Below are positions 21,003 to 33,027 of a DNA stretch of 64,000 bases, in pieces. Below the pieces are notes generated by a model. It was given only the letters and a program-made list of their open reading frames with translations, was not told the origin of the DNA and searched no databases. The stretch spans positions 16,849,596 to 16,913,595 of the forward strand of contig OX336343.1 in the NCBI GenBank assembly GCA_946902875.1, given 5' to 3'. Source of the stretch: Nematopogon swammerdamellus. Its lineage: Eukaryota; Arthropoda; Insecta; Lepidoptera; Adelidae. Both the position numbers and the translations under genes were made by a program. Within the stretch, counting starts at the first letter, position 1, and the number at the start of each line of letters is the position of its first letter.

Positions 21003-22260
21003 AGGGTCGTTCGATAAGTATGGTAAATTTCCGAGAGTGGTCTCCAAAATTAACTTTCTTTGATACGGCGAGTTAGTAATGCTCTTTAAACTACGCTATA
21101 CCAAATTTCAGCCGAAAGTGACAGATAGTTTACGTTTAACAGAGGCAATAATGGAGAAAAACGAGTACCGTGCAGTGATAAAAAAAATTTATTAAAAAAT
21201 AACTGCGGCTGCGCAGATCAAAGCGGAGTTGAACGAAGTTCATGGGGACTTTGCACCAGCGTTAAAGACCGTTTACTTTTGGATTAATTAATTCAAACGT
21301 GGCAGGACATCAACGAAAGACTAAGCGCGCCCTGGACGTCCAATTGAAGTCACTACGCCGGAAATGATCAAAAAAATCCATGGTATCGTCTTGGAAGACC
21401 GCCGGATGAAGGTGCGTGAGATAGCTGAGATCGTAGGTATCTCAACAGATAGTGTACCCAATATCCTGCATGAAAAAATGCAGATGAAAAAAATGTGTGC
21501 AGGATGGGTGCCGCGATTGCTGACCATCGATCAAAAACGCCTGCGAAAAAACATTTTGAAGCTATGTTTGTCGATGCTTACTAACAATCCACAAGATTTT
21601 TGGCGTCGATTCGTGACTAGACGAGACGTGGATCCACCACTATACACCCGAATCGAAACAGCAGTCGAAACAGTGGACACAACCCGGTGAATGTGCGCCG
21701 AAGAACGCGAAGACCGCTTTGTCAGCCGGGAAGGTGATGGCAACAATTTTTTGGGATTCCCAAGAAATTATCTTCATAGACTACTTGAAAAAGGGTCAAA
21801 CGATAACAGGAGCATACTATGCAACACTACTGGACCGTTTGAACGAACAGCTGTTGGCGAAACGGCCAAGATTGGAACGTAAAAAAGTGCTCTTCCACCA
21901 GGACAACGCACCATCCCACAAGTCGACTGTTGCAATGGCTAAACTACACGAATTAGGATTCGAGTTGCTGCCTCATCCACCCTATTCTCCAGATTTGGCC
22001 CCGTGTGATTTCTTTTAGTTCCCATACCTGAAGATTTTGCTCGGAGGAAAAAAAAATCGTCAAATGAAGAAGTCATCGCGTCTGTGGATGAGTATTTTCA
22101 GGGCCTCGAGACTTTTTAATTTTCCGCGGGAATAAAAAAATCGGAACACCGCTGGATCAAGTGTGTGCACTTCAAAGGAGACTATGTCGAGAAATAAATA
22201 TGTAAATACTAAAAAAAATAATATTTTTATTGCCTTTTTACCTTACCTCGTATACGGCGC
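21003..22260 (+). mobile_element. Decayed mariner-family DNA transposon
   Basis: The element begins about GGGTCGTTCGATAAGTATGG, a mariner-like terminus, and contains a transposase relic (21,151-22,197). The right end (TTTTTACCTTACCTCGTATACGGC) is only a weak inverse match, so the right boundary is approximate. The length, about 1.25 kb, is normal for mariner. It is inactive because the reading frame is broken. Confidence 0.75.
21151..22197 (+). pseudogene. Mariner transposase pseudogene
   Basis: The relic starts at ATG 21,151 and runs to a family-like end at 22,197. Seen in order are helix-turn-helix sequence with VREIAEIVGIS, a WVPRLLT block, DETWIHHY (first catalytic Asp), HQDNAPSHKS (second), and HPPYSPDLAPCDFF (third, DD34D spacing). 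Breaks: an early stop at about 21,193 after an expanded A-run, an in-frame TAA/TAG in the N-terminal domain, a frameshift just before the first Asp (about 21,610), and TAG at 22,016-22,018 right after the third Asp block. Mariner transposases act in the nucleus on TA targets. This copy cannot encode an active enzyme. Confidence 0.85.
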
Positions 22261-22760
22261 TCTTTTATTTTTTTTCTGAGGGAATCAAAAAGGAGGGCTA
22301 TGTTTTTCTAGTGTATGTATGTATTTGTATTTTTGTAGGTATGTACAAGTGTGTATTGTATGTATTTTTGTAGGTATGTACAAGTGTGTATGTATTTATG
22401 CCTATTTCTATGACACGCTTTGTAGTCTAAAGGGCTTGATGAATTTTAACGTATGAGGTGTCGTTAGACTCCGTCTTAATTTGGAGTGGCACTTAAATTA
22501 AACATGGAGGACGCAGGAAGTCAAATTGCGCATAGTGAAAAAATTTAAACTTTCCAAACCTACCGAGAGTATCAAATTAAAGGAAATGGAAAGGGAAACC
22601 CAAAAATGTATATAAAACTTTAGTGCATCAAGGTTTAGGGCAAAAATTGGAATAAAAACACCCTCCCTAGAGACCTGAATTGACGATGGTACTATACACC
22701 AGATATAGGTAATGTAAATAGGCAGAGTGGTCAGATTCTTGAGTGTTCATGTGTATGCTG
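22261..22760. other. Spacer with TGTA microsatellites
   Basis: 22,310-22,400 is rich in TGTATGTAT repeats and includes a short duplicated unit (TTTTTGTAGGTATGTACAAG) present twice. No gene was recognised. Confidence 0.35.
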
Positions 22761-22938
22761 TAAATATTAATTATTGTAAATTACTTTAATATAATACATA
22801 AGGTACTAACAAAACATTGTGACTTGCGAAGTTTGTTTGTCAGTTCTTCTTCGTATTTCGTATTGAATTTAGAACTGGCGGATTTTTCGACATATCCAAG
22901 CGTAGGTTACCTACCTATGGATGACATTATACAATAAA
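22761..22938 (+). repeat. LINE 3' UTR-like repeat, copy 1
   Basis: The stretch from ATTGTAAATTACTTTAATAT through GAACTGGCGGA to TACAATAAAC recurs almost unchanged at 39,847-40,010. Part of it (TCAGTTCTTCTTCG, GAACTGGC) resembles 26,945-27,048. Confidence 0.5.
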
Positions 22939-23512
22939 CCAAATGGATGGATGGTTTTGATGACAGTATGACATGTCAAGTGAAACCTGAGGAGATATAC
23001 CGCAAGTTCTCAGCTCACGTTCCATGAGGTCCTTATGGTTATTGGATAATGCTTCAAGATAGATAGATACTGCACACCGCTGCTGGGCCGTGATGGTGAC
23101 GCTAGGCAGTCGCGTCGGAGCTTTCGCTTGGACGTGAGGGAGACGGTGAGGGATAGGGAGACGAGGGAGAGGAAGATTGAGATTGAGCGACTCACTCACA
23201 TTCACAGGAACAGCGACCGGCGGCCGGCCGGGGGAAGACGGCCCTGGCGTGTGTTTCTGTGGGAAAACTGCAAGAAAATCAGTCCCCGAAAACCTCCGTC
23301 CACAACCATCAGACAAACGAATAGACGGCAGACTGCGTTGCTGCTGTATGCGAATAGTTGAAGTGGATATTCCACTTTCATTTGACACACTTCATTGGTT
23401 CAAATCTGAAACGAATTACCTATGGCTATATGACATAGTGACTCTAGCCAGTTTTCTTTCATTTTGTTGTTTTCAACAAAGCTGAAGAACAAGCAAGTTT
23501 CTTGATATCTTC
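22939..23512. other. Spacer with an unassigned open stretch
   Basis: A minus-strand frame is open from 23,388 to 22,927 (153 codons). It lacks an ATG near its start and has no recognised motif; it is Pro/Ser-rich and GC-rich. It could be an exon of an unknown gene or captured sequence. It is not annotated as a CDS. Confidence 0.25.
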
Positions 23513-23878
23513 AGAGGTCCGAGGTTCGAATTCAGTCGGCGTGTATCAATGAGTTTTTTTTCTTACCGAATGTGTTGGTGCAAGCTGCTGCTTCACCGTT
23601 CGGAACCGGTGTAAAACTGTAGGTTCCTTCCCTTGCCCCTTACTAAGTGGTAGGCTCAAACTGTAGCCGGCTGGGTTGATACCACCGTACTGGATCTAAG
23701 CAAAACGTAGCAGCCTCGGCTATGTTCGCCTCTGTTCCAGTATAGCCAGCAATTCAAAGGGAAGTCTCCGGTATGGCACTTACCTTCTCGGAGATGATAT
23801 TGGCTGATCCGAGCATGTGCTTTGACCCCTCTGACTTAATTACCCATACCGGATTACATAAAACATAATAATAAAAAA
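23513..23878 (+). mobile_element. Family B SINE, lacking the first part of the tRNA head
   Basis: The copy starts at AGAGGTCCGAGGTTCGAATTC (B-box) and keeps the whole body, the tail GGTATGGCACTTACCTTCTC, and ATTACATAAAAC ending in A-rich sequence. Confidence 0.75.
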
Positions 23879-24345
23879 CACGTCATTCTTTTAGTCTGAC
23901 ACACGTTTCAGCCTTCGCGACCTTGTGCCTTCATAATATTTTCTTAATTAAATTCAACGTCTGGAACAAAATTACAAAACTGAAATAGGTTAACGCCTTG
24001 ACGTTTGTTCAAAACGAAATAACGGCGAAATTTAATAATTCACCGAGAGAGGGCGACAATTTAATTTAGAACCCAAAATATGTCGACGGCGACTTAATAA
24101 ACAAGTTCTTGTACAAACATAATGAAGGTGAAACCCAAGAAGGGTGTTTTCTGGCTGTAAAAAGGAATTATTCAAGCCGGCGACGCAACCCTCGCGGACC
24201 CGACCGACCGCCGGACATGTGGCGGCCGCGCCCAAATAATAGATGCCGTACGTGGAGCCACGGAACCCTGGCACGTGATCATGAAGATAGATTCGGCCCA
24301 ACAGAGAATAAACATCTGCTCGCTCTACTGTGGAACTACCTAATT
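23879..24345. other. Spacer, no gene recognised
   Basis: Contains a CpG-rich segment at 24,175-24,265 with no recognisable product. Confidence 0.3.
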
Positions 24346-24668
24346 GTACCGTGTGGGGCCGGTACTTTAAAAGAATAGCCCCACTGCATCTCTTCCCGTG
24401 TATGTCGTAAAAGGCGACTAAGGGATATGACTCCCTTCTTATATTACTAGGTGGTAGGGTTTAACCCGCCCGGGTTGGTACCACCGCACTGAATGAAAGG
24501 TCGGTCGAAACGGCTATGTAAATAGTTTGTGTTTTCCGTTCAGTTCAGTGTAGCCGGCACGACCGAAGGGAAGCACAGACATGCCACCTAGTTCACCCGG
24601 TGTTATGGGCTGACATCACGGATGTTGTAGGTGATGCAGCCAACCGTGTCAGTTTCCATAAAAAAAAG
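24346..24668 (+). mobile_element. Family A-type SINE with GC-rich head, full length
   Basis: Head GTACCGTGTGGGGCCGGTAC through GGCGACTAAGGGATATGACT, body (TAGGTGGTAGGGTTTAACCC, GGTACCACCGCACTGAATG) and tail to poly-A are present. The 5S module is absent; the head joins the body at CTTATATTAC. Confidence 0.8.
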
Positions 24669-25305
24669 CAAAGTTGGATAGTATAAACTATTTGTTTGTT
24701 GTTCACGCCACAGATTACTTAAAGTTACTTCGTAACAGATAAATCACTCCATAGAAAATGTTACTACCTGTCACCAATCGCTGCGTGCGAAAATGTACCT
24801 TAACGATCGAGTGTAAAGTGGTTATTGCTTTGCAGCTGCGCGCAGTTGCGTGGGCGAGCGTCTATGTATACTTCGCGCGGCTGACTAATTTCCATTGAAA
24901 TAGACCGCCGGCGCGCGGCGGCGGCCCGTCGGGCGGTAGGTAGTTAGCGCGCGCAAGTACATAGAGTGCGTGAGGCCTGCTCACGCGCCGACCCGACCAT
25001 ATGGCAACCTGCAATTTTACATAGGTGAACCTGACCTTCGAACTTGGCAAATAAGGACTGAATTTCACGAGAGCGAAACCATTGCCATGATATTGAATTA
25101 TACAAATCTTCTGTAGTCATTTATAAACAAAATGCGGATAGATGGTATTTGTTTGTAATAACTTTTGTTTAGCTGCTTGGATCACTTGAAAACTTTTTAA
25201 AATTATTTTTCATGTATTGAAATATTAGACAGAAGAAGAATTTATAATTAATTTTATTTGATAACTTGAAATAGGTACCTATTATCTGACTTTTTCACTT
25301 AGCAA
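24669..25305. other. Spacer with a short CpG island
   Basis: 24,830-25,000 is dense in CG dinucleotides (GCGCGCGGCGGCGGCCC). It could be an unmethylated promoter region of an unseen gene; no coding sequence was found. Confidence 0.3.
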
Positions 25306-25622
25306 TTTTTTTTTAAACTGACACGCTTGGCTACATCACCTACAACATCCGTGATGTCAGCCCATAACACCGGGTGAACTTGGTGCCACGTCAGTGCTTC
25401 CCTTAGGTCGAGCCGGCTACACTGAACTGGACGGAAAACACAAACTATTTATATAGCCGTTTCGACCGACCTTTCACACAGTGCGGTGGTACCAATCCGG
25501 GCGGGATAAACCCTACCAACTAGTAATATAAGAAGGGAGTCATATCCCTTAGTCGCCTTTTACGACATACGCGAGGAGAGATGCAGTGGGGCTATTCTTT
25601 TAAAGTATCGGCCCCACACGGT
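25306..25622 (-). mobile_element. Family A-type SINE with GC-rich head
   Basis: Reverse complement of 24,346-24,668, complete from poly-A to the CCGTGTGGGGCC head. Confidence 0.8.
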
Positions 25623-25767
25623 TTTTTTTATTTTTTTTATGGAAACTGACACGGTTGGCTACATCACCTACAACATCCGTGATGTCAGCCCATAACACCG
25701 GTTGAACTAGGTGCCATGTCAGTGCTTCCCTTCGGTCGTGCCGGCTACACTGAACTGGATGGAAAAC
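25623..25767 (-). mobile_element. Family A SINE, 3' end, abutting the previous copy
   Basis: Starts with a T-rich tract directly after the head of the neighbouring SINE and ends at TCCATCCAGTTCAGTG (reverse). The poly-A of one copy thus joins the head of the next, giving a tail-to-head tandem pair. Confidence 0.7.
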
Positions 25768-26258
25768 GGTATAAATATTCCCCAGATTTCACGCAATCGA
25801 AGCCTGCAGGCTGGCATTTGCGATCGTTGTAACTCGGGACTGCATCGGTTTTCTGATATTTTATGAGCGCAACTCTTATTAGAACTTCCATTTTATTATG
25901 GTTATACGCTAATACTTCTCTGATCTGTGGTTATACAGTAGAGCCGCGCTAGCCCGAACACGGCCTAATGCAATGATCGCGGTAATCCGAACGATGGATT
26001 CCCTAATTCCCAATTCCCAGAGCCCTAAGCGCGCGTGTGCAGCAAAGTACTCTGGAATGTTTTGTGCAGCAAGATTTTTTGCGTAATTTTGGTAATTTTT
26101 TTTTAAACGCAATTATGGCGTCACAATCAAAGGACGGACAGACAGACAGACGGCGTAGGCTTGGTACGGCTTCTTCCGTACGGGGTGCAAAAACCGAAAA
26201 ATAGAGACCATATTTTATTTGATTTTGTTCTTATTATTTTTTTTTATGTATTCCGGTA
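25768..26258. other. Spacer with a family P fragment
   Basis: 26,115-26,200 has GGACGGACAGACAGACAGAC and GGCGTAGGCTTGGTACGG, a family P end. Otherwise nothing was recognised. 26,230-26,258 is the displaced 3' end of a family B SINE. Confidence 0.4.
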
Positions 26259-26633
26259 GCATATTTCCAAAGTCTAGTATGCGAGTTGCTCTGATTGGTG
26301 GAGAGACGAGTCTGGCTCCGCCTCCGGCACCCCTAGCGAACCTACTGAATCCGATATTCGTTTGGTCGCATATGTACTTTGGCGGCTCAGTGGTAGAGTG
26401 TAGGAGTGTAGGGTATTTATTTTTTCGATCTCGGCCAGGGGTTCGTGTCCCTTTTGTCAATTTTTTTTTTGTTTTAAGCAATGTTAGGGTGTTAAAATTA
26501 GGTTATGGTAAATTTTTTTTACAACCACCTAAGAAAACTTTATTTTGAGAAATTCTTCCGAAATTTATATTTACCGCCAAAGTTTGAGAACGACCAATCA
26601 GAGCAACTCGCATACTAGACTTTGAAAATATGC
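26259..26633. mobile_element. TIR element carrying a tRNA-like segment (family T)
   Basis: The ends GCATATTTCCAAAGTCTAGT and its reverse complement form inverted repeats of about 45 bp (TATGCGAGTTGCTCTGATTGG). Inside, 26,356-26,460 reads TTTGGCGGCTCAGTGGTAGA and GGGGTTCGTGTCCC, tRNA-Gly-like A and B boxes. Flanks TTCCGGTA and ATCCGGTA suggest a target duplication of about 7-8 bp within a family B SINE end. A second copy is at 43,612-43,900 and one end is at 28,903-28,967. Confidence 0.65.
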
Positions 26634-26944
26634 AATCCGGTATGTGTGGCTGAGGAACCCTGCCATAGGTTCTCCCCGAGATCCTGCGTCCAGGGTGCTC
26701 GGCGACAAATATTTCGCGCTCGCCATTAGCGCATGTTTTCCTCTAAGCAAAATAAATTACAGCCAATTTGCTAGGACGTTTGTCACTTGGGGGAAAGGGG
26801 AGCGTTCTGTTTGGCCAGACCTATTTTAGGGATCCGTGGTGGCGGCTTTCGCATGAACTGTGCAGAATTTCCGTATGGGAGAGTTGGTAAACCCTTACAC
26901 ATTACTTCGGCTTAAACATAACCATACGGACACTTTGGGATAAG
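26634..26944. other. Spacer; start is the remainder of an interrupted family B SINE
   Basis: CCGGTATGTGTGGCTGAGG continues the SINE broken by the family T insertion. The rest was not recognised. Confidence 0.4.
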
Positions 26945-27048
26945 TAGATGTAGACTAAGTGTACGTAAAAAAAGTATCCAGCGAAGTTCCTTGCCAGTGC
27001 TTCTTGGGTGTGATAGATAATTGAACTGGCAAAATGCTAAATGTTACA
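26945..27048 (+). repeat. LINE 3' UTR-like repeat
   Basis: TGTAGACTAAGTGTACGTAA through TTGAACTGGCAAAATGCTAA is the inverse of 19,985-20,135. Confidence 0.45.
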
Positions 27049-27060
27049 TTTTGTTGTTTT

Positions 27061-27600
27061 GTTTTTTATGGTACATAATTGATACGGCTGGCTACAATCA
27101 CCTACTACATCCGTGATGTCAGCCCATAACACCTTGGTGAACTAGGTGCCATGTCAGTGCTTCCCTTCGCTCGTGCCGGCTACGCTGAACTGAACGGAAA
27201 ACACGAACTATTTATGTAAATAGCCGTTTCAACCGACCTTTCATTCAGTGCGGTGGTAACAACCCGGGCGGATTAAACCCTACCACCTAGTAAGGTAAGA
27301 AGGGATGGGACCTACAGTTTTACGTGGAATCCGAACCACGGTCAGCCTGCAACGGTCGAGCGTGGTTCGGATTCCACGTAAATCTGTAGGTCCCCGCCCG
27401 GGCTGGTACTACCGACTGAATTAAAAGTCGGTTGAAAGGGCTATGTCAATAGTTCGTGTTTTCCGTCCAGTTCAGTGTAACCGGCACGACCGAAGGGAAG
27501 TACTGACATGGCACCTAGATCACCAAGGTGTTATAGGCTGACATCAAGGATGTAGTAGTTAGGTGATGTAGGCAACCGTGTCAGTTTCCATATAAAACAA
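27061..27600. repeat. Head-to-head foldback of two family A SINEs
   Basis: 27,061-27,340 is a minus-strand family A copy and 27,361-27,600 a plus-strand copy. They share the junction sequence TACGTGGAATCCGAACCACG and its complement, separated by about 20 bp. Both have CCAAGGTGTTAT where most copies have CCCGGTGTTAT. Transcription through it would give a hairpin of more than 200 bp of imperfect pairing. Confidence 0.8.
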
Positions 27601-28736
27601 AAACAAATTGAGAAAAGATGCAGAGCCTCCAGCGGGCCAGATGGTACTAAAATTTCCATACAAATATTTGCTTGAGATCGTTACTTGTACGCTACGAAAT
27701 GTGAAAAATATTTTTATCATATCAGACAACTCCTAAACAATTTCCTATCCACCCAACAAGCACTATTACTTCGACCGCACCAACCACCAACAGAGGTCAT
27801 ACAGCTAAACTTCACTCCCATCAGACCACAGTTTATATCCGACCGAACGCCCCGCCCCGCCACGACCAGCCGCCGCGCGCCGCGCCGCGCCGCCACCGCG
27901 TCGTCGTCGCCTAGTCTCGAGCTCGACCGAGTCGGGGCGAATAAGGGCTTGATGAGTCCGCATTGTGCGCTATAATGAGCCCTGCGGCCTCAAAGGAGAA
28001 CTGAAAGAGATAAATTTCAATTGATAAGAAACGCCATGCATTCCCCCTTCTCCACAAACCTCCCGCCCGATTCTGTGGTAACTACACTTCCCAACCTGAT
28101 TGTTTGGGGAGATATCCTTCGATTCTGTGGGAATTCCACAAACACCTCCCCGCCTACCCCCTCCTCTCGGATATGGAGCTCCTCTACTCTCGTTTCCACC
28201 CACGTACCACCCCAGGGGAGCTAGTTGGCGCTTTTGTGGAGCTTTGGAGACCTGGCGGCCGAGACGGAAATATGTGGCCGCAAATTGAGTTCCTGTAAAA
28301 GAATCGCACGGGCGCGCATTTTCCAGCTTCTTTCCTGTATCATCATTCTTGCTCTTGGAGTCGTTCACGCGCCGGCTCGCTCGTCGCCTGAAGTGTTCAA
28401 ATTAAGTAGCTTTTCAACTTTTGATCCGACTTTACTAGTCGGTTGAGTATGAGGCAAATAATTAGGAAGTCTCAATTAAAAATAATTGTATTAAAATTTA
28501 TTTTCGACTTTACTCACGATCGTCTCCTAGCTATGTGGCTCGACGTTTCGGGCCACTATGTACATGGTATGTACACTATGTACAACGTATGGCCCATTCT
28601 CATGAGCGCTCCGCCTGGTGCCGACGACGAGTTAAAAATCCTTTTACAACGACGCCGAAATAATATTGTCTAGATGCTGAAAACTCAAGTCTTTTGCTTA
28701 CTACCTACTTACATTTCACTAAAGTAAATATTCTGT
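27601..28736. other. Spacer with a CpG-rich block
   Basis: 27,840-27,930 is extremely CpG-rich. 28,100-28,300 has open frames on both strands without motifs. 28,502-28,560 (TCACGATCGTCTCCTAGC, GGCTCGACGTTTCGGG) is related to 55,282-55,325. No gene is supported. Confidence 0.35.
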
Positions 28737-28884
28737 GACTATAGTCACTATATTAAACCACTCTCGAACATCCAAAGTTTGACTGGAAGAAGTATCTGAG
28801 GGATAAGTCCACCTTTGCACCTGATGTTTTTTTATGTACATTTTATATTGTGCCTGTTTCTGTAAAATGGTTTTTGGACCAAGT
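28737..28884 (+). mobile_element. Non-LTR retrotransposon 3' UTR fragment (family R)
   Basis: Near-identical to 17,255-17,400 up to TTTCTGTAAAATGGTTTTTG. The tail is lost. Confidence 0.55.
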
Positions 28885-28902
28885 TTCTTTTATTTTATGG
28901 AA

Positions 28903-28967
28903 ATATTTCCCGCTAAACTGAGAACGACCAATCAGAGCAACTCGCATACTAGACTTTGGAAATCTGC
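28903..28967. repeat. Family T element, single end
   Basis: GAGAACGACCAATCAGAGCA, ACTCGCATACTAGACTTTGG and AAATCTGC match the right arm of the family T elements. Confidence 0.6.
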
Positions 28968-29196
28968 GATCGGGTGGACGGAGGCGGGACTGCGTAAACG
29001 CATGCAACTCGCGATCGTGTAGACGCCGCCGCACAGTGCACCCGTTCTTTGCGCGAACTTTTGCACAAACTGTTTGCGCATGCATGCATGTGTATCCGCG
29101 GGCCTTTAGTCGTTATGAATATGCGAACAGAAAATGCCTTCCACGTATTTTCCCTGTTCTATGAATAGATGACCTACAGAAGCGATTAGCGCGTAC

Positions 29197-32139
29197 TGTG
29201 GGAACCGCTAAAAACCACTAGAGTGTTATCGCATAGTGTCGTCGTAAATTTGCTTAAAATATAGTTTGAATATTTTTGTAATCACCAAGAAATCTCAATT
29301 CGCTCTGACATTTAGAGTAGAAATGGGTGAGAAGCGGTTTTTTTTTGTGCGGCTAACGGACAAAAAAAGGTTGAACTGTGAGAGGAAAAGATGCAAGTGT
29401 TTGGCAGAATGACACACTAGAAAACTCATAAATAAACCTATGTGGCGCGTCATAATAGCTTTCAGCTGTCGCTCCCCGAGTACCGTGAGACGAAATCGAG
29501 CGCGTTGCGTGGTAGATAAAGTAAACCGTTCTGGGAAATCGAAAAAAAAATGTCCTTACGCGAAATTGGAAAAGAATGCAAGTACTGTGCACGTATATGA
29601 AATTGATTACAGAGGCATGGGTCATCTCACGCTTCCCTCGTCAGCACGGATCGCCGTGGTGCGACCGTACCGCATGTGGGCGTCGTTAGAAGCCTGGCGA
29701 CCCGGCGCATCGGACATCGCACGCTTCCCTCGTCAGCCCGGATCGCGGTGGTCGGCCGTACCACACGCGAACGTCGAGAGAAGCCTGGAGACCAAAGGCG
29801 TGGGACACCGCCGTGGTCGCGCAGTACCGCGCACGCTAGCGTCGTTAGAAGCCTGGCGACCAGACACGTGGGACGAGGAACGGGTGCAATGCGCAGGGCG
29901 TAGCAAACGGCCCGCGCAACGCGAACGTCGTGACAATGGCAGATCAGAACTGTAGTTGAATTTCAAAAAAGTGCGGAGTGTTGCGAATTATCAGTGAATT
30001 GAGGCCTTATCGCAAAGGCAGTGTGAAATTACGAACACAAGCGAAATTATGCGTTAAATGGACCTCGGTCAAGACGAACTTATGTATGGAATAATAGATT
30101 AAGTTATCATGTAATTCTGTCATGTAAAAATTTTAATTAAAATTAGAATATTTGCATAGGAGAGTTCTCGTGTCGATCAGTCGGATCGATACATACAGCG
30201 CCGCCTTTCGTCACAGAACGGAAATATTATTGCTAAACTGTTCTAATTTTGGTGTCGCCATCTGACGGGTGCGGATGGAATTTGATAAAATTATAGCGGA
30301 CTGGTGCGCTAAGCACGATTGTATGCGATATTTCGCGAAGTTCATAGTTTTGATGTCAGAGGTCGCCTGGGTGTAGCTGGCAGGAAAATGGAGAGGGAAA
30401 GGCTGTAACAAAACAAGTCGCGAGGGGTTGTGCGGGGCTTATTGGGTTGGAGTCGCCTCAGAGAGCGAATGTTTCCTGGGTTGCGTTTAAGGACCAATTT
30501 TGGATATTTAAAGTCAAATTGTTTAAGTATTTTGCCACCTTCGAACTCTGTGGAGCAAATCATACTTATTGTAATTCACGTCAGTGTGTGACGTCGGAGG
30601 CAGGGACGGGAGACGCGGGAGGCGTTTGAACAGCTGAGTACATTTTTTATTGTGTTGAAAGTCGAATTTTATTTGTCCGAATTATTTTGGGTTATGTTTC
30701 CATTGAGTCAGTATTAATTAATTAAGACTAACAGCAGGATATAGCTGAGAGTTAGAGCTATCGGACAAATAAGAGTTGAGCACTATTTACTAAAACCGTG
30801 TATATTGTTCCCATATTAATTTTCAACTCCTTGTATTAAATTTTGGAGTTACAGGGCGACCCACCTAGCTTGCATTAGAATATATCAGATTTCGTTACGG
30901 TTAGGCGGAAGTCTAGTGAATAAAGTCACATAGAACTGTAATTAAGAATTCATGGTTGTAATACATTTAAGTGTTTTTTGAAAAGAAGCCGAGCGAGTTT
31001 TTTCCAGTTCGCTCTTTTTCTCGCAAATAAATATAATTACGGCCTAAGAGCGAACGTTACAGAATTTATTAAGAAATATATGAACTAATCGAATTGAAGT
31101 TAATAAAATAAATAAACGCTATTAGTTCATACTTACCATGTTTAATTTCATCTTTCCCTACCTATTTGAAACCTTATCAGTAGAAGATTAAAAGTAAAAA
31201 CCACAATTTTCAATTAATGGTTCATGAAGTAATTAACTCACTGTAGTAATTTAGAGTTTGAACTGATCATATTACGTAATATTTTGGATTAAATTCTAGT
31301 TTCATTCCTTGAGTTCTCATGACAAGCAAATATAATTGTTGGATTAGTTTGGCAATTAGTCTACTTTCACTAATATAGGATTGCAATCATTTCTGAGACA
31401 CCTATCAATATTACACTGGGGTTCCTTAACAAAGAGAAGCATTACTGGATAATTTCTGAACTTCATGAATTTCTGTATTTGCCGACAAGAGTCGGGAGAT
31501 TGTTCACTCCATGATAGCAAACCATAAAAGGAGAGAAATATAGTGAATACATATTCCCTGGAGGCTGACAAGCTGCGAATGTAATGACTGATTAATTACC
31601 CAAATTATGACTATCTGAACCCGCCGTATATCACTAGCGTTTTATGGTTTGGCTGTAACTGCCGGTCGGTAGGGATGTGAACTCAAATAAAGGAAATAAA
31701 TGCGCATTGGATTTATCTGCCTGGCAGGTAAAACCATTATAATTATAATCTCACGAGGAAGTGGGCCCACTTCGCTCATTATTCTAGATCTCATTTAACA
31801 GCCTGGCACCGAGGTGGGTTATCTGAGATAGTTAGAATACATCTACTGAAATTTATGAAATTCGTCTGAAATTCAGTTTTGTATAGGTCACACAAGCCAG
31901 TTAGGTCCACACATAACATTAGTACACGACTTGGCCGGTCTACAGTTAACTTCTTTGGCCACACATCACAAGTAGTAAGGAAATAATTGCAATACATTTA
32001 TTAGTGAAGTCATGACAATAAAGCCTATCTGACTAGAGGCTCGATTAAACTGTTGACATAACTGGTATGTACTGAGTATCAGTTATATACTTATATTAAT
32101 TTAAAGAAAAAAAATTCTAGACGATCAAGGTCCTTCACA
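29197..32139 (+). repeat. 5' long terminal repeat (2,943 bp)
   Basis: Begins TGTGGGAACCGC and ends CCTTCACA (TG...CA). It matches the 3' LTR throughout the stretches compared, except for 9 versus 8 T's in one homopolymer (about 29,338). Open frames inside are shared with the other LTR and look like chance frames. It carries an internal GC-rich tandem array (29,638-29,880). Confidence 0.95.
29638..29880 (+). repeat. Tandem array inside the 5' LTR (about 82-90 bp unit)
   Basis: CACGCTTCCCTCGTCAGC starts units at 29,638 and 29,720. A third, 5'-shortened unit follows with CGCCGTGGTCGCG. All three keep AGAAGCCTGG. It is CpG-rich, unlike the rest of the LTR. The same array is at 36,272-36,514 in the 3' LTR. 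Confidence 0.7.
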
Positions 32140-33027
32140 AGTGAGAGACCGTGCACAGGATATGTCTCGAAACTGATGAAGTTCAGATCAGTTCAGACAA
32201 GAATAAAGGTAACAAACACAACGTAGGAATAAAAGAAAAAAATTATTAACAAAAATTAAAGTATACTGCTAAGATTTTGAATGTCGGAGAGGGGAGATTG
32301 GTTTTTCTATTTATTGCCTAACATTTCTATTGAAAGGTAGAGCTGGGTGGATCGCTTAAACTATCAACATCGTGTTTCTTTTCAGGAAATAATAATTGTG
32401 TACGCTAACTATTTTAGTGTATTGTTGTATGTAAATGTGTATTTGTGTGTTTTCTGTGAACTATTCTGCCAAACTTGTAACGTATCATTCGTGTTATCGT
32501 GGGAGGTTGAGCGGTTCGGTTTGTAGAGTTAGGGCTTGTTAGTAATATAGAATAAATTGCACGTAGTGTAGGCGGCTTAAGTAGGTAACTTCGTAACCGA
32601 GCTACGCGCGCAAGTTGCATGTTCACTAATTAGAAGTAATTTCATTTATTTAAACATAATTAAGAAAATAATAATTTACTAAAATTTATTAAATTTCCAT
32701 TCGTTAGTATTCGAGTACGGTAGGATAGTAATTTTTTTTTTATTATTTAGATAATAATTGCGTCGTTATCGGTTCTTACGGTTAGGGTAGTAGTCGAGTA
32801 GTAGGTAGTACGTAGGCGTAGTAGTGGTGAGATGGTAGTTACGAGTCCGGTTAGGTCGAGTTAGGCTAGATATATGAGTAGGTAGTTTTGTTCTAGGCGG
32901 TTTAGGGAAGCGTGGTAGGTTTCCGTTACATAGGGTGCTAAACTGAATCGGAATTTATAATTTAGGCGTATCTTGTTAGGTTTAATTTGTATTAGTGGCT
33001 AGTGATAGGCTAGGGGGGGTAGGAAAC

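Noticed and set aside
22927..23388. 153-codon minus-strand frame
   Set aside because: No ATG near the start, no family motif, low-complexity composition. Mentioned as spacer content only.
29440..29955. 171-codon open frame in both LTRs (also 36,074-36,589)
   Set aside because: It runs through the GC-rich tandem array, has no domain or codon signature, and its duplication follows from LTR identity. Treated as a chance frame.
32140..32165. Primer binding site after the 5' LTR
   Set aside because: The sequence AGTGAGAGACCGTGCACAGG lacks the TGG start expected for a tRNA 3'-end complement, so no primer site was called.
32995..33027. Upstream extension of gag with a GTG start
   Set aside because: Eukaryotic initiation at GTG is not expected. 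The first ATG (33,028) gives a sensible basic N-terminus.
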